A stretch of 64,000 nucleotides of DNA from Paenibacillus peoriae (lineage in GTDB: Bacteria > Bacillota > Bacilli > Paenibacillales > Paenibacillaceae). The DNA lies in NCBI RefSeq assembly GCF_022531965.1, contig NZ_CP092831.1:3481001-3545000 (forward strand). The letters are read 5' to 3'. Positions 46,069 through 54,878 of the stretch are shown piece by piece. The notes under the pieces are model-generated. The model saw only the letters and a list, made by a program, of their open reading frames with translations. It searched no databases and had not been told where the DNA came from. Position 1 is the first letter of the stretch. Each line of letters opens with the position of its first letter. Both the position numbers and the translations under genes were made by a program.

Positions 46069-47955
46069 TTATAGTCGAAACAAGGGGGCCTGTGCGCGGC
46101 CTGATTTTTGCCATACGTAAGAAGTCAGTTCAGCTGTCATTTCATAGAACATAAATGGAGTCATAAAATAGATACCATTAAAATGTTCCATTGCCGTATC
46201 GAGTAGCTCCTTGGCAATAGACACACCCATTGTTCGTCCTTCCGGACCCTCAAGACCAGACATACGTGCACGCACCTCATCGGATAACTGAATGCCTGGT
46301 ACTTCATTGTGCAAGTATTCTGCATTGCGCCCACTAGCCAGCGGCATAATACCGATAAAAATCGGTACTTCCAAATGTCGTGTCGCTTCCGCGATGGCTG
46401 CAATCAACTCGTGGTCGTATACGGGCTGAGTCATAACATAGTCGGCTCCGGAGGCAATTTTCTTCTCCAACCGCTGTACGGCTTTACCCAAATGCTTGAC
46501 GTTAGGATTAAATGCGGCACCTACCACAAAATTAGCTTTCTGCTTCAGTGGCTTACCGGAAAATGCGACACCATCATTTAATTGCTTGATCATGCGTATG
46601 ATTTCAAAAGAGGTCATATCATACACCGAACTGGCGCCTGGCAAATCACCGAACCGCGCCGGATCTCCAGTAACCGCCAGTACATGGTCAATACCGAGCG
46701 CGTCAAAACCCATCATGTGGGATTGAGTACCAATCAGATTGCGATCACGACATGCTATATGAATTAATGGACGCAAGCCTGTTTCAATACTGACCAAATG
46801 TCCAAGCGCCATGTTGCTCATGCGAGTGACTGCAAGCGAGTTGTCAGCCAGTGTAAGCGCGTCGGCCCCGGCTTTCTTCAACGCATGAGCACCTTGCATA
46901 AACCTCGTAATGTCCAGATCGCGCGGAGGATCCAGTTCTACAATGACCGTATGTCGTTCCTTTACAAGATCCACGATGTTGGGCTCACTGGTATGTCTGC
47001 CATTTCCTCGTTCCCCTTCATCTGCAATCTGCTCCGCCACTTGAAAGGACTCTTTCGACAAAGCTTCTTTTGAAGCAAGAGGAGGCGGTTGCAAACGGTT
47101 CAAGGCTTTGGATATAGCAGCAATATGATCCGGTGTAGTTCCGCAGCAACCACCGAGCAGCCTCGTTCCCAGGTCTACAAAGGTTTTGGCACATTCTCCA
47201 AAATATTCAGGTGATGCACCGTATACATAGTGACCGTCCACATAATCTGCTAGTCCCGCATTCGGATATACGGACAACGGTACAGACAAAGGGCCGTCCA
47301 GCTGCTCCATTACACTCATAATTCCCTGCGGACCCGAGTGACAGTTAAATCCAAGGATGTCTGCCCCCTCATTACGCAGCACCGAAAAAGCTTCCGCCAC
47401 TAAAAAACCATCCTGAGTACGACCAACCTGATCGACCGCAAACTGACAAATCACCGGAATATCACTATATTTACGTACACTGTGAAGCGCTATGCGTATT
47501 TCATCCAGTGAATAAAACGTTTCGCACAAAATACCGTCGACTCCTTCGGAGAGAAGGGCATCAATTTGCTGTTCATAGTTTCTTGCCAGCTCCAGCTTTG
47601 ATATGTTAAGCCGTTTGCCCCCACATATGGAACCCACTGCACCTACCACATAATGTTCAGGTCCGGCCGCATTTCTGGCAATTCTCACACCAGCACGATT
47701 GATCTCTTCTACCTTAGATTCCAGTCCAAACCGGGCTAACTTATAATCATTTGCAGAAAATGTATTAGTCTCCAGCAATCGAGCTCCTGCACTTAAATAT
47801 TGACCATGCACGTCTGATATAACATCAGGCGAAGTGATGTTCAGTTCTTCGAAAGACGTATTTACTGGAAATCCTAGCTGATATAAAAAAGTCCCCATTG
47901 CGCCGTCTCCGACAATAATTTCACGATTCAGCACAGTACGCAAATCCGGTTTCAT
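46069..47955 (-). CDS. yitJ: Bifunctional homocysteine S-methyltransferase/5,10-methylenetetrahydrofolate reductase
   Basis: This 628-residue fusion has two halves. Residues 1-300 are a homocysteine methyltransferase with DGAMGTFLYQLGFP, TNTFSAN and zinc cysteines in GFNCHSGP and LLGGCCGTTPDH. Residues about 330-620 are a MetF-like FAD barrel with VELDPPRDLD and SHMMGFDALGIDHVLAVTGDPARFGD. It feeds methyl groups into methionine synthesis. In B. subtilis yitJ is controlled by a SAM riboswitch; I see none in the 100 bases upstream here. It is inserted between dapF-side genes and the conserved yicC-remA block. Confidence 0.94.
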   Translation of the reverse strand: MKPDLRTVLNREIIVGDGAMGTFLYQLGFPVNTSFEELNITSPDVISDVHGQYLSAGARLLETNTFSANDYKLARFGLESKVEEINRAGVRIARNAAGPEHYVVGAVGSICGGKRLNISKLELARNYEQQIDALLSEGVDGILCETFYSLDEIRIALHSVRKYSDIPVICQFAVDQVGRTQDGFLVAEAFSVLRNEGADILGFNCHSGPQGIMSVMEQLDGPLSVPLSVYPNAGLADYVDGHYVYGASPEYFGECAKTFVDLGTRLLGGCCGTTPDHIAAISKALNRLQPPPLASKEALSKESFQVAEQIADEGERGNGRHTSEPNIVDLVKERHTVIVELDPPRDLDITRFMQGAHALKKAGADALTLADNSLAVTRMSNMALGHLVSIETGLRPLIHIACRDRNLIGTQSHMMGFDALGIDHVLAVTGDPARFGDLPGASSVYDMTSFEIIRMIKQLNDGVAFSGKPLKQKANFVVGAAFNPNVKHLGKAVQRLEKKIASGADYVMTQPVYDHELIAAIAEATRHLEVPIFIGIMPLASGRNAEYLHNEVPGIQLSDEVRARMSGLEGPEGRTMGVSIAKELLDTAMEHFNGIYFMTPFMFYEMTAELTSYVWQKSGRAQAPLFRL

Positions 47956-48030
47956 GTCCTCTGCTCCACCCCGCTCTTTATTTTCATACTAATGTAACAT
48001 AAAGAGACTTCAAACATAAGCCAAAAACTA

Positions 48031-48080
48031 AAAAAGCCGCCCCACTCCCCGACAATATGATATCAGGAGTGGAGCGGCTT
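48031..48080 (-). terminator. Terminator of the YcdB-like gene
   Basis: AAGCCGCTCCACTCC pairs with GGAGTGGGGCGGCTT on the minus strand with one mismatch. Six T follow. Confidence 0.88.
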
Positions 48081-48102
48081 GATTCATCTTTTCTATTTCC
48101 TA

Positions 48103-49125
48103 CTACATTTTCCCAACGGAAGAATGGAGAGAGTAAGCGTAAAAAGTCCCTTTTTTATTTACTTTAGCCACAATAGAATCCGTTCCCTTTTGCTGCTTGT
48201 AGAACGTATATTGATTCCCTTGAACTTTCACTTTATAGCCGGTCAAATTGATATTAAACAACATCTGAGCCTTGGGCTTGACTAGCTTCAAAGCTTCTGA
48301 GGCAGTATATTTCGGGCTTGCAAATGTTTTTTTGAAATCTGCGTCATCATTCCAATCCACCCCATAGGTGGATACGGCCAGCACTTTACCGGTTACCGCG
48401 CTAATTTTGACCTCACTGGCCTCGTTTGCATCCTCAAACGACCAATATGAAAGCCCCTTCGTTTCGTCCTTGTACCGTGAAGCGTGCTGCACCTTAATTG
48501 GCTGTCCACTCACACGCTTAAATGTGTTCATTGCACGGTTCAGTATCAGAGGGTCCACCCGCTTCAGCGCATAGTCCGCGTTGATGGTAATAGCGTTACC
48601 TCGATCCACATCCACATACAACGAGGAAGCCTGTTCACCTGCGCCCCAAAATACCCAGTAATTTGATGGCTTGTTGGACTGATAAGGGGATTTGACCCGC
48701 CAAAATGCTTCAAATTGCAAAGGACGCTTGCTGTCAAACGCTTTGGCGCTGTTTAGCACTTTCGTCTTGAGTGGCGCGTTCATCGCTTTTCCCAAGCTGC
48801 TTATTTTATATCGTATGGTTGTAGAATCTACTCTATTTTTTTCTTTATTATATTCTGTCTGCAACGTAGCAGTTCCATCTTCCAGTCCGCCCTCTACAAT
48901 CCAAGTTTTCCCCATATCCGTCACATCGTCAAATTGAAATGCTGTCTTCGAGCCGATGAGTTCTTGCACCGCTTTTTCTAAACGGCTTACCACTGTCGGA
49001 GTTAGCGACCCAACCTGCTTGTCCGTCGTTTCCGCGGCGGCAGGAATGGTCGCCGCCTGAACCGGAAGCGCGGTGGCTACAAATATGAGGACTGCAACTG
49101 CTGAAATCCAACGAAATTTCCGCAC
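48103..49125 (-). CDS. Secreted protein with YcdB/PepSY-like repeats
   Basis: This 340-residue protein begins with a signal peptide (RKFRWISAVAVLIFVATALP, cleavage likely after VQA) and has no membrane anchor. The mature part contains two domain-like stretches with WVVWG/YWSF strands and the segment YTASEALKLVKP, resembling the YcdB repeat domain found in secreted Bacillales proteins of unknown role. No catalytic residues are recognisable. It is probably released or wall-associated. The ATG has AAGGAGG about 10 bases upstream. The insertion sequence lies just upstream, and its left target repeat starts about 120 bases from the start codon. Confidence 0.7.
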   Translation of the reverse strand: MRKFRWISAVAVLIFVATALPVQAATIPAAAETTDKQVGSLTPTVVSRLEKAVQELIGSKTAFQFDDVTDMGKTWIVEGGLEDGTATLQTEYNKEKNRVDSTTIRYKISSLGKAMNAPLKTKVLNSAKAFDSKRPLQFEAFWRVKSPYQSNKPSNYWVFWGAGEQASSLYVDVDRGNAITINADYALKRVDPLILNRAMNTFKRVSGQPIKVQHASRYKDETKGLSYWSFEDANEASEVKISAVTGKVLAVSTYGVDWNDDADFKKTFASPKYTASEALKLVKPKAQMLFNINLTGYKVKVQGNQYTFYKQQKGTDSIVAKVNKKGTFYAYSLHSSVGKM

Positions 49126-49248
49126 TATGAACGGCCTCCTTATTGTTTTTCATTTTCTATATTATACATCGTTCAGGCGCCAAAAAAAGACAGAATGTTG
49201 CTTTGTTCATCATATTCCTTGTATACAGGGGCATCTAAGTCCAAAAAA

Positions 49249-49270
49249 AGAAGACCTACTAAGGTCTTCT
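49249..49270. repeat. Left 22-bp target-site duplication of the IS
   Basis: AGAAGACC-TACTAA-GGTCTTCT recurs in the same orientation at 50827-50848. The loop TACTAA is not self-complementary, so the two copies are direct repeats rather than part of the IS inverted ends. On the minus strand the hairpin is followed by seven T, so this copy is a complete terminator. Confidence 0.85.
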
Positions 49271-49355
49271 CAGATTGTCGAGAAACCCCGTCATTTTGAG
49301 ACGTGGGTTTCTTTTTCACATCATAATGCTCTGGTCTCTGGAGAAGCAGGGGGGG

Positions 49356-50150
49356 TTACCCCTGTTTCTCCAGGCGATCTAGGTGGATCGCCATCTTCTT
49401 CATGTTCTGCACGGCTGCCGTCATAAGGGCTTGTTCCCTGACGTTTGGAAGACCGCGCAAACGGCAATAGCGAAACCCATGGAGCTCTTTGGCATCCGCG
49501 AAGCTTCGCTCAATCGTCTCTTTTCGTTTGCGGTACAGCTTTTTACCAGATGGGCTCAGCCGGTTGCTCCGTACCCACTCTTTGCTGTCTTCCCAGACAT
49601 GCCGAGTCACCACTTTGCGGTGGTTTCGAGACTGGGTACACTGACTTAGCAGTGGGCAATGCTGGCACTGAGCTGGGTCAGAGGCATACTGCCGGTATCC
49701 CTTACGGTCCGTCGTTCGGTAGGGCAGTTCCTGTTGGGCTGGGCATCTATACGCATTGCGTTTGGCATCGTATTCAAACTTCCATTTCGGAAACAGTCCT
49801 TGTCTGGGATGGAATCTTCGGTGAGCAATCACGGCAAAAATCTTTCGGTTCTGCAAACCTCGGCAAATCGGCGTTGTTAAATAACCTGAATCTAGTGCAA
49901 CAGCTTCTACTTGAAAACCAAAACGTTCTCTTTGGCGATCCAAACGGGACAAATAGGGGACAGAATCATGTACATTCCCTGGTGTCACATACACGTCCGT
50001 AATCAGATTGTACTTCATATCCACCGTGCGGTGGTCCAGATAGAAGAAGCCTTCGGGCTTGCCATCACGGATCATATAGCCGCTGTCCGGGTCTGTTTTG
50101 CTCACTTTAATTTCTTTTTCTTCGTTCACTTCCTCTCGGGATTTTAAGGC
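49356..50150 (-). CDS. IS1182-family transposase, C-terminal part (frame -1)
   Basis: This segment continues the transposase after the A-run near 50150 and contains the second catalytic aspartate (AVALDSGYLTTP) and the catalytic glutamate region KRKETIERSFADAKELHGFRYCRLRG. It also has a CPAQQELPYR...CQHCPLLSQC cysteine cluster typical of IS1182 transposases. It has no convincing ribosome binding site for an independent start, so it is probably expressed by frameshifting or is a mutated half. Together with the upstream part the protein would be about 465 residues. Confidence 0.8.
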   Translation of the reverse strand, partial: ALKSREEVNEEKEIKVSKTDPDSGYMIRDGKPEGFFYLDHRTVDMKYNLITDVYVTPGNVHDSVPYLSRLDRQRERFGFQVEAVALDSGYLTTPICRGLQNRKIFAVIAHRRFHPRQGLFPKWKFEYDAKRNAYRCPAQQELPYRTTDRKGYRQYASDPAQCQHCPLLSQCTQSRNHRKVVTRHVWEDSKEWVRSNRLSPSGKKLYRKRKETIERSFADAKELHGFRYCRLRGLPNVREQALMTAAVQNMKKMAIHLDRLEKQG

Positions 50151-50710
50151 TTTTTTCCGTGGTTTCTCCGGTCATCCTTCACCGCTTCGTTCAGCTCGTC
50201 CATATAGTCTTTAGTATTCTGCAACACTTGTTCTTTGGTGTACTGGTGCCTGTTAGCATTGGCTTTGACGTGTGTGGAATCGGTGACGAGAACACGCCCA
50301 CCCACCATTCGGTGAGAGATCGCCTGCAGCACAATTTCATCGAAGATATCTTGAAAGATCGTGGTGTCTTTAAAGCGAGTGCGACGATTCCAGCTAATCG
50401 TCGTATGGTCCGGAACTTTATCCGTTAAGCCCAACCCCAGAAACCAACGATAAGCTAGGTTCGTCTGAATTTCTCGCTCGAGTTGCCGTTCTGAGCGAAT
50501 GCCATAGAAATAACCGAGAAAGATCATTTTAAACAATACGGTAGGATCAATGGCAGGACGCCCGTTGTCTGCACAATACAGTGGTCGAACTTTATCATCG
50601 ATAAACGAAAAATCGATATACTTATCTACTTTGCGGAGCAAGTGATCTTGAGGAACCAGATCTTCGATGGAAACAAATTCGTAGGATTGTTGTTTTTCGC
50701 AGTTGGAGCG
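50144..50710 (-). CDS. IS1182-family transposase, N-terminal part
   Basis: This part has the N-terminal helical DNA-binding region (LVPQDHLLRKVDKYIDFSFI, then GRPAIDPTVLFKMIFLGY and GIRSERQLEREIQTN) and the first catalytic aspartate in VLVTDSTHVKANAN. The start is uncertain: an in-frame ATG lies at 50710 (MLRSNCEKQQ) and the frame is open from 50761. The frame stops at 50144, immediately after GGAAAAAAGCC. A -1 shift on that A-run joins it to the C-terminal part without loss of sequence. Confidence 0.8.
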   Translation of the reverse strand, partial: RSNCEKQQSYEFVSIEDLVPQDHLLRKVDKYIDFSFIDDKVRPLYCADNGRPAIDPTVLFKMIFLGYFYGIRSERQLEREIQTNLAYRWFLGLGLTDKVPDHTTISWNRRTRFKDTTIFQDIFDEIVLQAISHRMVGGRVLVTDSTHVKANANRHQYTKEQVLQNTKDYMDELNEAVKDDRRNHGKKP

Positions 50711-50826
50711 TAGCATATCAACACCATCCGTTCTACAATAGTTACCTATATTATACAACATTAACGCGGTGTCGTCTTAAACAAAATTAACATAAAATAG
50801 GCTGTCGAGACTTTCTCGACAGCCTG

Positions 50827-50848
50827 AGAAGACCTACTAAGGTCTTCT
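50827..50848. repeat. Right 22-bp target-site duplication of the IS
   Basis: This is an exact copy of 49249-49270. Read on the minus strand, this hairpin lies after dapF but is now followed by the IS end CAGG instead of a U tract, so it should no longer terminate dapF transcripts well. Confidence 0.85.
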
Positions 50849-50907
50849 TTTCACTCACTTCTATACGATTCATTAGTAGTTGCACGTTATCTTTATAGTC
50901 ACATGAT

Positions 50908-51741
50908 TCAGAACAGACGACCTTCGTACACGATCTCAGCCGGACCCGTCATATATATGTGATTATCTTCCTCGCTCCATTCGATATCCAGATCGCCGCC
51001 CTTCAGGCTTACAATGGCGTGGCGGTCGCTATATCCGTTTAGTACAGAAGCAACAAGCGTAGCACAGGCTCCGGTTCCACAAGCTAGCGTCGGCCCGGCT
51101 CCTCTCTCCCATACTCTCATATCTATATGCTTACGGCTACGTACCGTGGCGAACTCAACATTTGTTTTTTTAGGGAATAACGGATGGCATTCCAGCTTTG
51201 GCCCCCAGGCTTCCAGATCAAAGCTTGGCGCATCCTCCACATAAATGACACAGTGCGGATTCCCCATAGATACAGCCGTAAAGCGAAAACCACTTCCTCC
51301 AGCTTCAATGGGCTCATTAATTACGCTAGTCAGATCCAGAGTAGTCGGAATCTTCAAACCCTCAAGAATTGGCTCTCCCATATCTACCTTCACCATACGA
51401 ACAAGTCCATTCTCTACAGTTAGTTCGACCTGCTGTACACCTGCACCCAGCGTCTCAATCGTGATCTGTTCACGGTTGATATGCTTACGGTCATATACGT
51501 ATTTGGCAGCACAACGGATAGCATTACCGCATTGTTCGGCCTCTGAGCCGTCCGAGTTAATAATGCGCATGCAGAAATCCGCTTTTTCTGATGGCAATAT
51601 ATATACCAACCCATCGGCGCCAACACCAAAATGTCGATCACATAGCCGAACAGCTAATTCCGAGGCGTCAGACGGCAACTCCTGATGCCCAAACCAAACG
51701 ATAAAATCATTACCTAGACCGTTCATTTTTGTGAATTCCAT
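50908..51741 (-). CDS. dapF: Diaminopimelate epimerase
   Basis: This 277-residue PLP-independent racemase converts LL- to meso-diaminopimelate for lysine and peptidoglycan. The N-terminus is MEFTKMNGLGNDFIVW. The two catalytic cysteines are in EQCGNAIRC (thiolate 1) and GPTLACGTGACAT (thiolate 2). The ATG has GGAGG 6 bases upstream. It is a single gene whose terminator has been split by the IS just downstream. Confidence 0.97.
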   Translation of the reverse strand: MEFTKMNGLGNDFIVWFGHQELPSDASELAVRLCDRHFGVGADGLVYILPSEKADFCMRIINSDGSEAEQCGNAIRCAAKYVYDRKHINREQITIETLGAGVQQVELTVENGLVRMVKVDMGEPILEGLKIPTTLDLTSVINEPIEAGGSGFRFTAVSMGNPHCVIYVEDAPSFDLEAWGPKLECHPLFPKKTNVEFATVRSRKHIDMRVWERGAGPTLACGTGACATLVASVLNGYSDRHAIVSLKGGDLDIEWSEEDNHIYMTGPAEIVYEGRLF

Positions 51742-51850
51742 AGCTTACCTCCGCCGTTGCTGCTGATGTCATGTTCCTCATGAAGCTTTGATCCCATGAT
51801 ATCATACAGGGCAATAGTGGGAAAGCGATGCGATATGCATAACCCGATTT

Positions 51851-54649
51851 CTAGGATGAAAACTTCGTACGTCCCGCTGAAAAGTGTGTATTTCCGCCGC
51901 GACGACGGTTGCGTCGACCGCCCCACACACTTCCCGCTCCCATCAGAAACGTCGGAATCCCAGCTGCGACAATGGATAGCGCCCACTCACGCAAACCGAG
52001 CGGTACCGTTTTGAAAATAGGTTGCAGCATAGGCACGTACATAACCACTAGCATTAGTACTATTGAAGACAGCACGGCAAGCACAAGATAACTATTTTGA
52101 AACGGATTACGATGGAAAATAGAACGGGAACTGCGGCAATCAAACACATGAATTAACTGCGCCAGAACTAGCGTAGCAAAGGCAACGGACTGTGCTTTGA
52201 TCAGTTGTCCTGCGTCATCCGGTGCAATACGTAATGTCAGCCAGAAGGCCGCTAGCGTACATAAACCAATCAACAAGCCACGACTAATGATTTTCCAGCC
52301 CAGTCGACGAGCAAAAATATTTTCCTTTGCGCCACGAGGTTTGTGCTCCATGAGATCCTTTTCTGGTTGGTCCACCCCCAGAGCCATCGCTGGTAGGCCA
52401 TCTGTCACCAGATTCACCCATAAAATCTGGATCGGTAACAAAGGTAATGGCAGCCCGGCCATCATGGCAAAAAACATCGTCAAAATTTCACCCACATTGG
52501 AGGCGAGTAGATAACGGATAAATTTACGGATATTCTCGTAAATATTCCGTCCTTCCTCAATTGCGGCTACAATCGTAGAGAAATTATCATCACTCAGAAC
52601 AAGCGCAGCCGCTTCTTTGGTCACGTCCGTCCCTGTAATACCCATTGCAATGCCGATGTCCGACGCCTTTATCGCTGGAGCGTCATTGACGCCATCTCCA
52701 GTCATGGCTACGACATGTCCGCGCCTTTGCAGTGACTTGACGATCCGTAGCTTGTGCTCCGGCGAAACCCGTGCATATACAGAGACGGTATCAACGGCTT
52801 TGTCCAGCGACGCATCATCCATCGCAGACAATTCCTGTCCTGTTAACACGTGGGATCCGCGCTGAAAAATGCCCAGCTGCTGTGCAATGGCCTCTGCAGT
52901 TGTACCGTGATCTCCGGTAATCATCACAGTGCGAATGCCAGCACGACGACACTTGCCAATGGCTTCGCGAACCTCGCGACGTGGCGGATCAATCATGCCT
53001 GTCAGCCCGATAAAGATCAGTTGTGCTTCAGCCTCCTCAACCGTGGAGACACGCTCATGCGAGCGGATATCACGGTAAGCGACACCAAGTACACGTAGCG
53101 CCTCCGAGGCCATTCCTTCGTTAGCTGCCAGTACCTTTTGGCGCAGCGTACCCGTTAACGGAACGACATTTCCTTCCCATAAAATGTAGGAGCACTGGCC
53201 CAGCAATACATCCGGTGCACCTTTGGCAAAGACAATGTGTCCTCCCTGGTGGCGTACGAGTACCGACATTCGCTTCCGATCCGAGTCAAAAGGAAATTCT
53301 CGCTCCCTTGTGTATAGCTCATATAGCCCTTGTCGCGTGACTCCGCCCTTGGCAGCTAACGTGACCAGCGCTCCTTCCGTCGGATCACCCTTTAGCTCCC
53401 AAACGGAGGACGGCGTCGGCTCTTTGGTTTTCTTTTTCGAACGTAGCTCCTCTGTATCGGCTTGAACAATTTCCGCATTGTTGCAAAGCACACTGGCTTG
53501 CAGCAGTCTACGCAGAGATTGTCCGTTTTTAAGATCGGCAGGAAGGTCTCTATCCATAATATGCCCGTGAGGGTCATAGCCCTCTCCCGTAACTCCCCAG
53601 AAGCGGCCGTCCAGCCATAGCTTGGTAACCGTCATTTTATTTTGGGTCAGGGTACCCGTTTTGTCGGAACAAATGACAGATGCACAGCCGAGCGTTTCAA
53701 CAGAAGGCAGCTTACGCACAATCGCCTTTCGTTTAATCATACGCTGCACACCCAATGCGAGCGCAATCGTCACAATAGCTGGCAACCCTTCCGGTATAGC
53801 CGCCACAGCCAAGCTCACTCCGGCCAAGAACATGCTCATGGCTGGCTGTCCATGTAAAATGCCTGCTACGACAACGAGCACCGTTAGCGCCAACGCTACG
53901 ATAATCAAAATTTTGCCCAATTGCTCCAATCTGTGCTGCAACGGTGTCTCCTGCGACTCCGTATTTTCTATCAAGTCTGCGATCTTACCCATTTCGGTAC
54001 TCATACCTGTACGTATAACTATTCCTTGTGCGGTTCCTCTAGTCATCATCGTGCCCATAAAACCGATGTTTTTTTGATCCCCAAGTGGTACCTCGGCGGC
54101 ATGAATAGGGCGGCAATGCTTACTCACCGGAACCGATTCACCTGTCAGGGCGGACTCCTCTACATCACAGCCGTTCGTACTCAACCACCTTACATCTGCG
54201 GGAATGCGATCACCACTTTCCAGCAGCACAATATCACCCGGTACCAGTTCTCTGGCTTGAACTTGAATTCGTTTTCCGCCCCGCAACACTTTGGCCGTCG
54301 GAGCCGATAGTTGTCTCAAAGCTCGCAATGAACGCTCAGCTCTGAATTCCTGTACAAAGCCAAGAATTCCATTCAGTACAACAATAGCAATAATGGTAAT
54401 CGCGTCCAAATACTCGCCAAGCAGGCCGGATATCAGGGTCGCTCCCATCAATACAAGCATCATAAAATCCTTGAACTGGTTGAGCAGCAGCAAGATTGCC
54501 GAAACTCGCTTCCCCTCGCTCAGCTCATTCCATCCTGACCTTTCTCTTCGTTCCGCAAGCTGTTCCTCCGAAAGACCCTGCTTCGGGTCGACTTCCAGAC
54601 TTGTTGAAAGCTGTTCATTGCTTAATTGGTGCCAGTGTGCTTGTTCCAT
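51851..54649 (-). CDS. yloB: SERCA-type calcium-transporting P-type ATPase
   Basis: This 932-residue P2A ATPase has an N-terminal cation-transporter domain, TGES in the actuator, the Ca2+-site helix VAAIPEGLPAIV, phosphorylation site D in ICSDKTGTLTQNK, TGDGVNDAPAIK and C-terminal helices with NLVTDGLPAMALG. B. subtilis YloB is a Ca2+ ATPase linked to spore germination and resistance. The ATG at 54649 (MEQAHWHQL) is preferred by comparison with YloB, whose N-terminus is similar. An open frame with a TTG at 54769 adds 40 residues but lacks a ribosome site. It is divergent from rqcH, as yloA-yloB are neighbours in B. subtilis. Confidence 0.93.
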   Translation of the reverse strand: MEQAHWHQLSNEQLSTSLEVDPKQGLSEEQLAERRERSGWNELSEGKRVSAILLLLNQFKDFMMLVLMGATLISGLLGEYLDAITIIAIVVLNGILGFVQEFRAERSLRALRQLSAPTAKVLRGGKRIQVQARELVPGDIVLLESGDRIPADVRWLSTNGCDVEESALTGESVPVSKHCRPIHAAEVPLGDQKNIGFMGTMMTRGTAQGIVIRTGMSTEMGKIADLIENTESQETPLQHRLEQLGKILIIVALALTVLVVVAGILHGQPAMSMFLAGVSLAVAAIPEGLPAIVTIALALGVQRMIKRKAIVRKLPSVETLGCASVICSDKTGTLTQNKMTVTKLWLDGRFWGVTGEGYDPHGHIMDRDLPADLKNGQSLRRLLQASVLCNNAEIVQADTEELRSKKKTKEPTPSSVWELKGDPTEGALVTLAAKGGVTRQGLYELYTREREFPFDSDRKRMSVLVRHQGGHIVFAKGAPDVLLGQCSYILWEGNVVPLTGTLRQKVLAANEGMASEALRVLGVAYRDIRSHERVSTVEEAEAQLIFIGLTGMIDPPRREVREAIGKCRRAGIRTVMITGDHGTTAEAIAQQLGIFQRGSHVLTGQELSAMDDASLDKAVDTVSVYARVSPEHKLRIVKSLQRRGHVVAMTGDGVNDAPAIKASDIGIAMGITGTDVTKEAAALVLSDDNFSTIVAAIEEGRNIYENIRKFIRYLLASNVGEILTMFFAMMAGLPLPLLPIQILWVNLVTDGLPAMALGVDQPEKDLMEHKPRGAKENIFARRLGWKIISRGLLIGLCTLAAFWLTLRIAPDDAGQLIKAQSVAFATLVLAQLIHVFDCRSSRSIFHRNPFQNSYLVLAVLSSIVLMLVVMYVPMLQPIFKTVPLGLREWALSIVAAGIPTFLMGAGSVWGGRRNRRRGGNTHFSAGRTKFSS

Positions 54650-54878
54650 TCTCCCCAATTCCCTCCCGGTCAGATAGTCCGCTTCCGTCGGTTGTGCGTA
54701 GGATGGCTGCCCGTTATTATATTTTTGTGCCGCGATTGCTGATAAGCTGGACAGACTTTCTAGATTCAATCTATTCGGACAGGATCTGAAATATCACAAA
54801 GCCGCTTAAGTTTTGTCCCAAAGTTATGTATCATAGTAGGAAGGCGAAAATACATTTGCTTCAAAGGAGAACATAATT

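Larger units (their letters stand above)
49271..50826 (-). mobile_element. IS1182-type insertion sequence, complete
   Basis: The element is 1556 bp. Its ends are 15-bp inverted repeats, CAGATTGTCGAGAAA on the left (49271-49285) and CAGGCTGTCGAGAAA on the right (reverse of 50826-50812), matching at 13 of 15 positions. It carries one DDE transposase split between two frames. The 22-bp direct repeats on each side form a perfect terminator hairpin. Subterminal hairpins lie at both ends: GAAACCC/GGGTTTC on the left, and a 12-bp stem formed by the right end itself (50800-50825). Confidence 0.88.

Noticed and set aside
47956..48030. SAM riboswitch expected before a yitJ-type gene
   Set aside because: The upstream sequence is too short and AT-rich and shows none of the S-box stems; a terminator of the next gene occupies part of it.
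49249..50848. The 22-bp flanking repeats as IS inverted ends
   Set aside because: The non-palindromic loop TACTAA has the same orientation at both ends, so these are direct repeats. The real inverted ends begin at CAG inside them.
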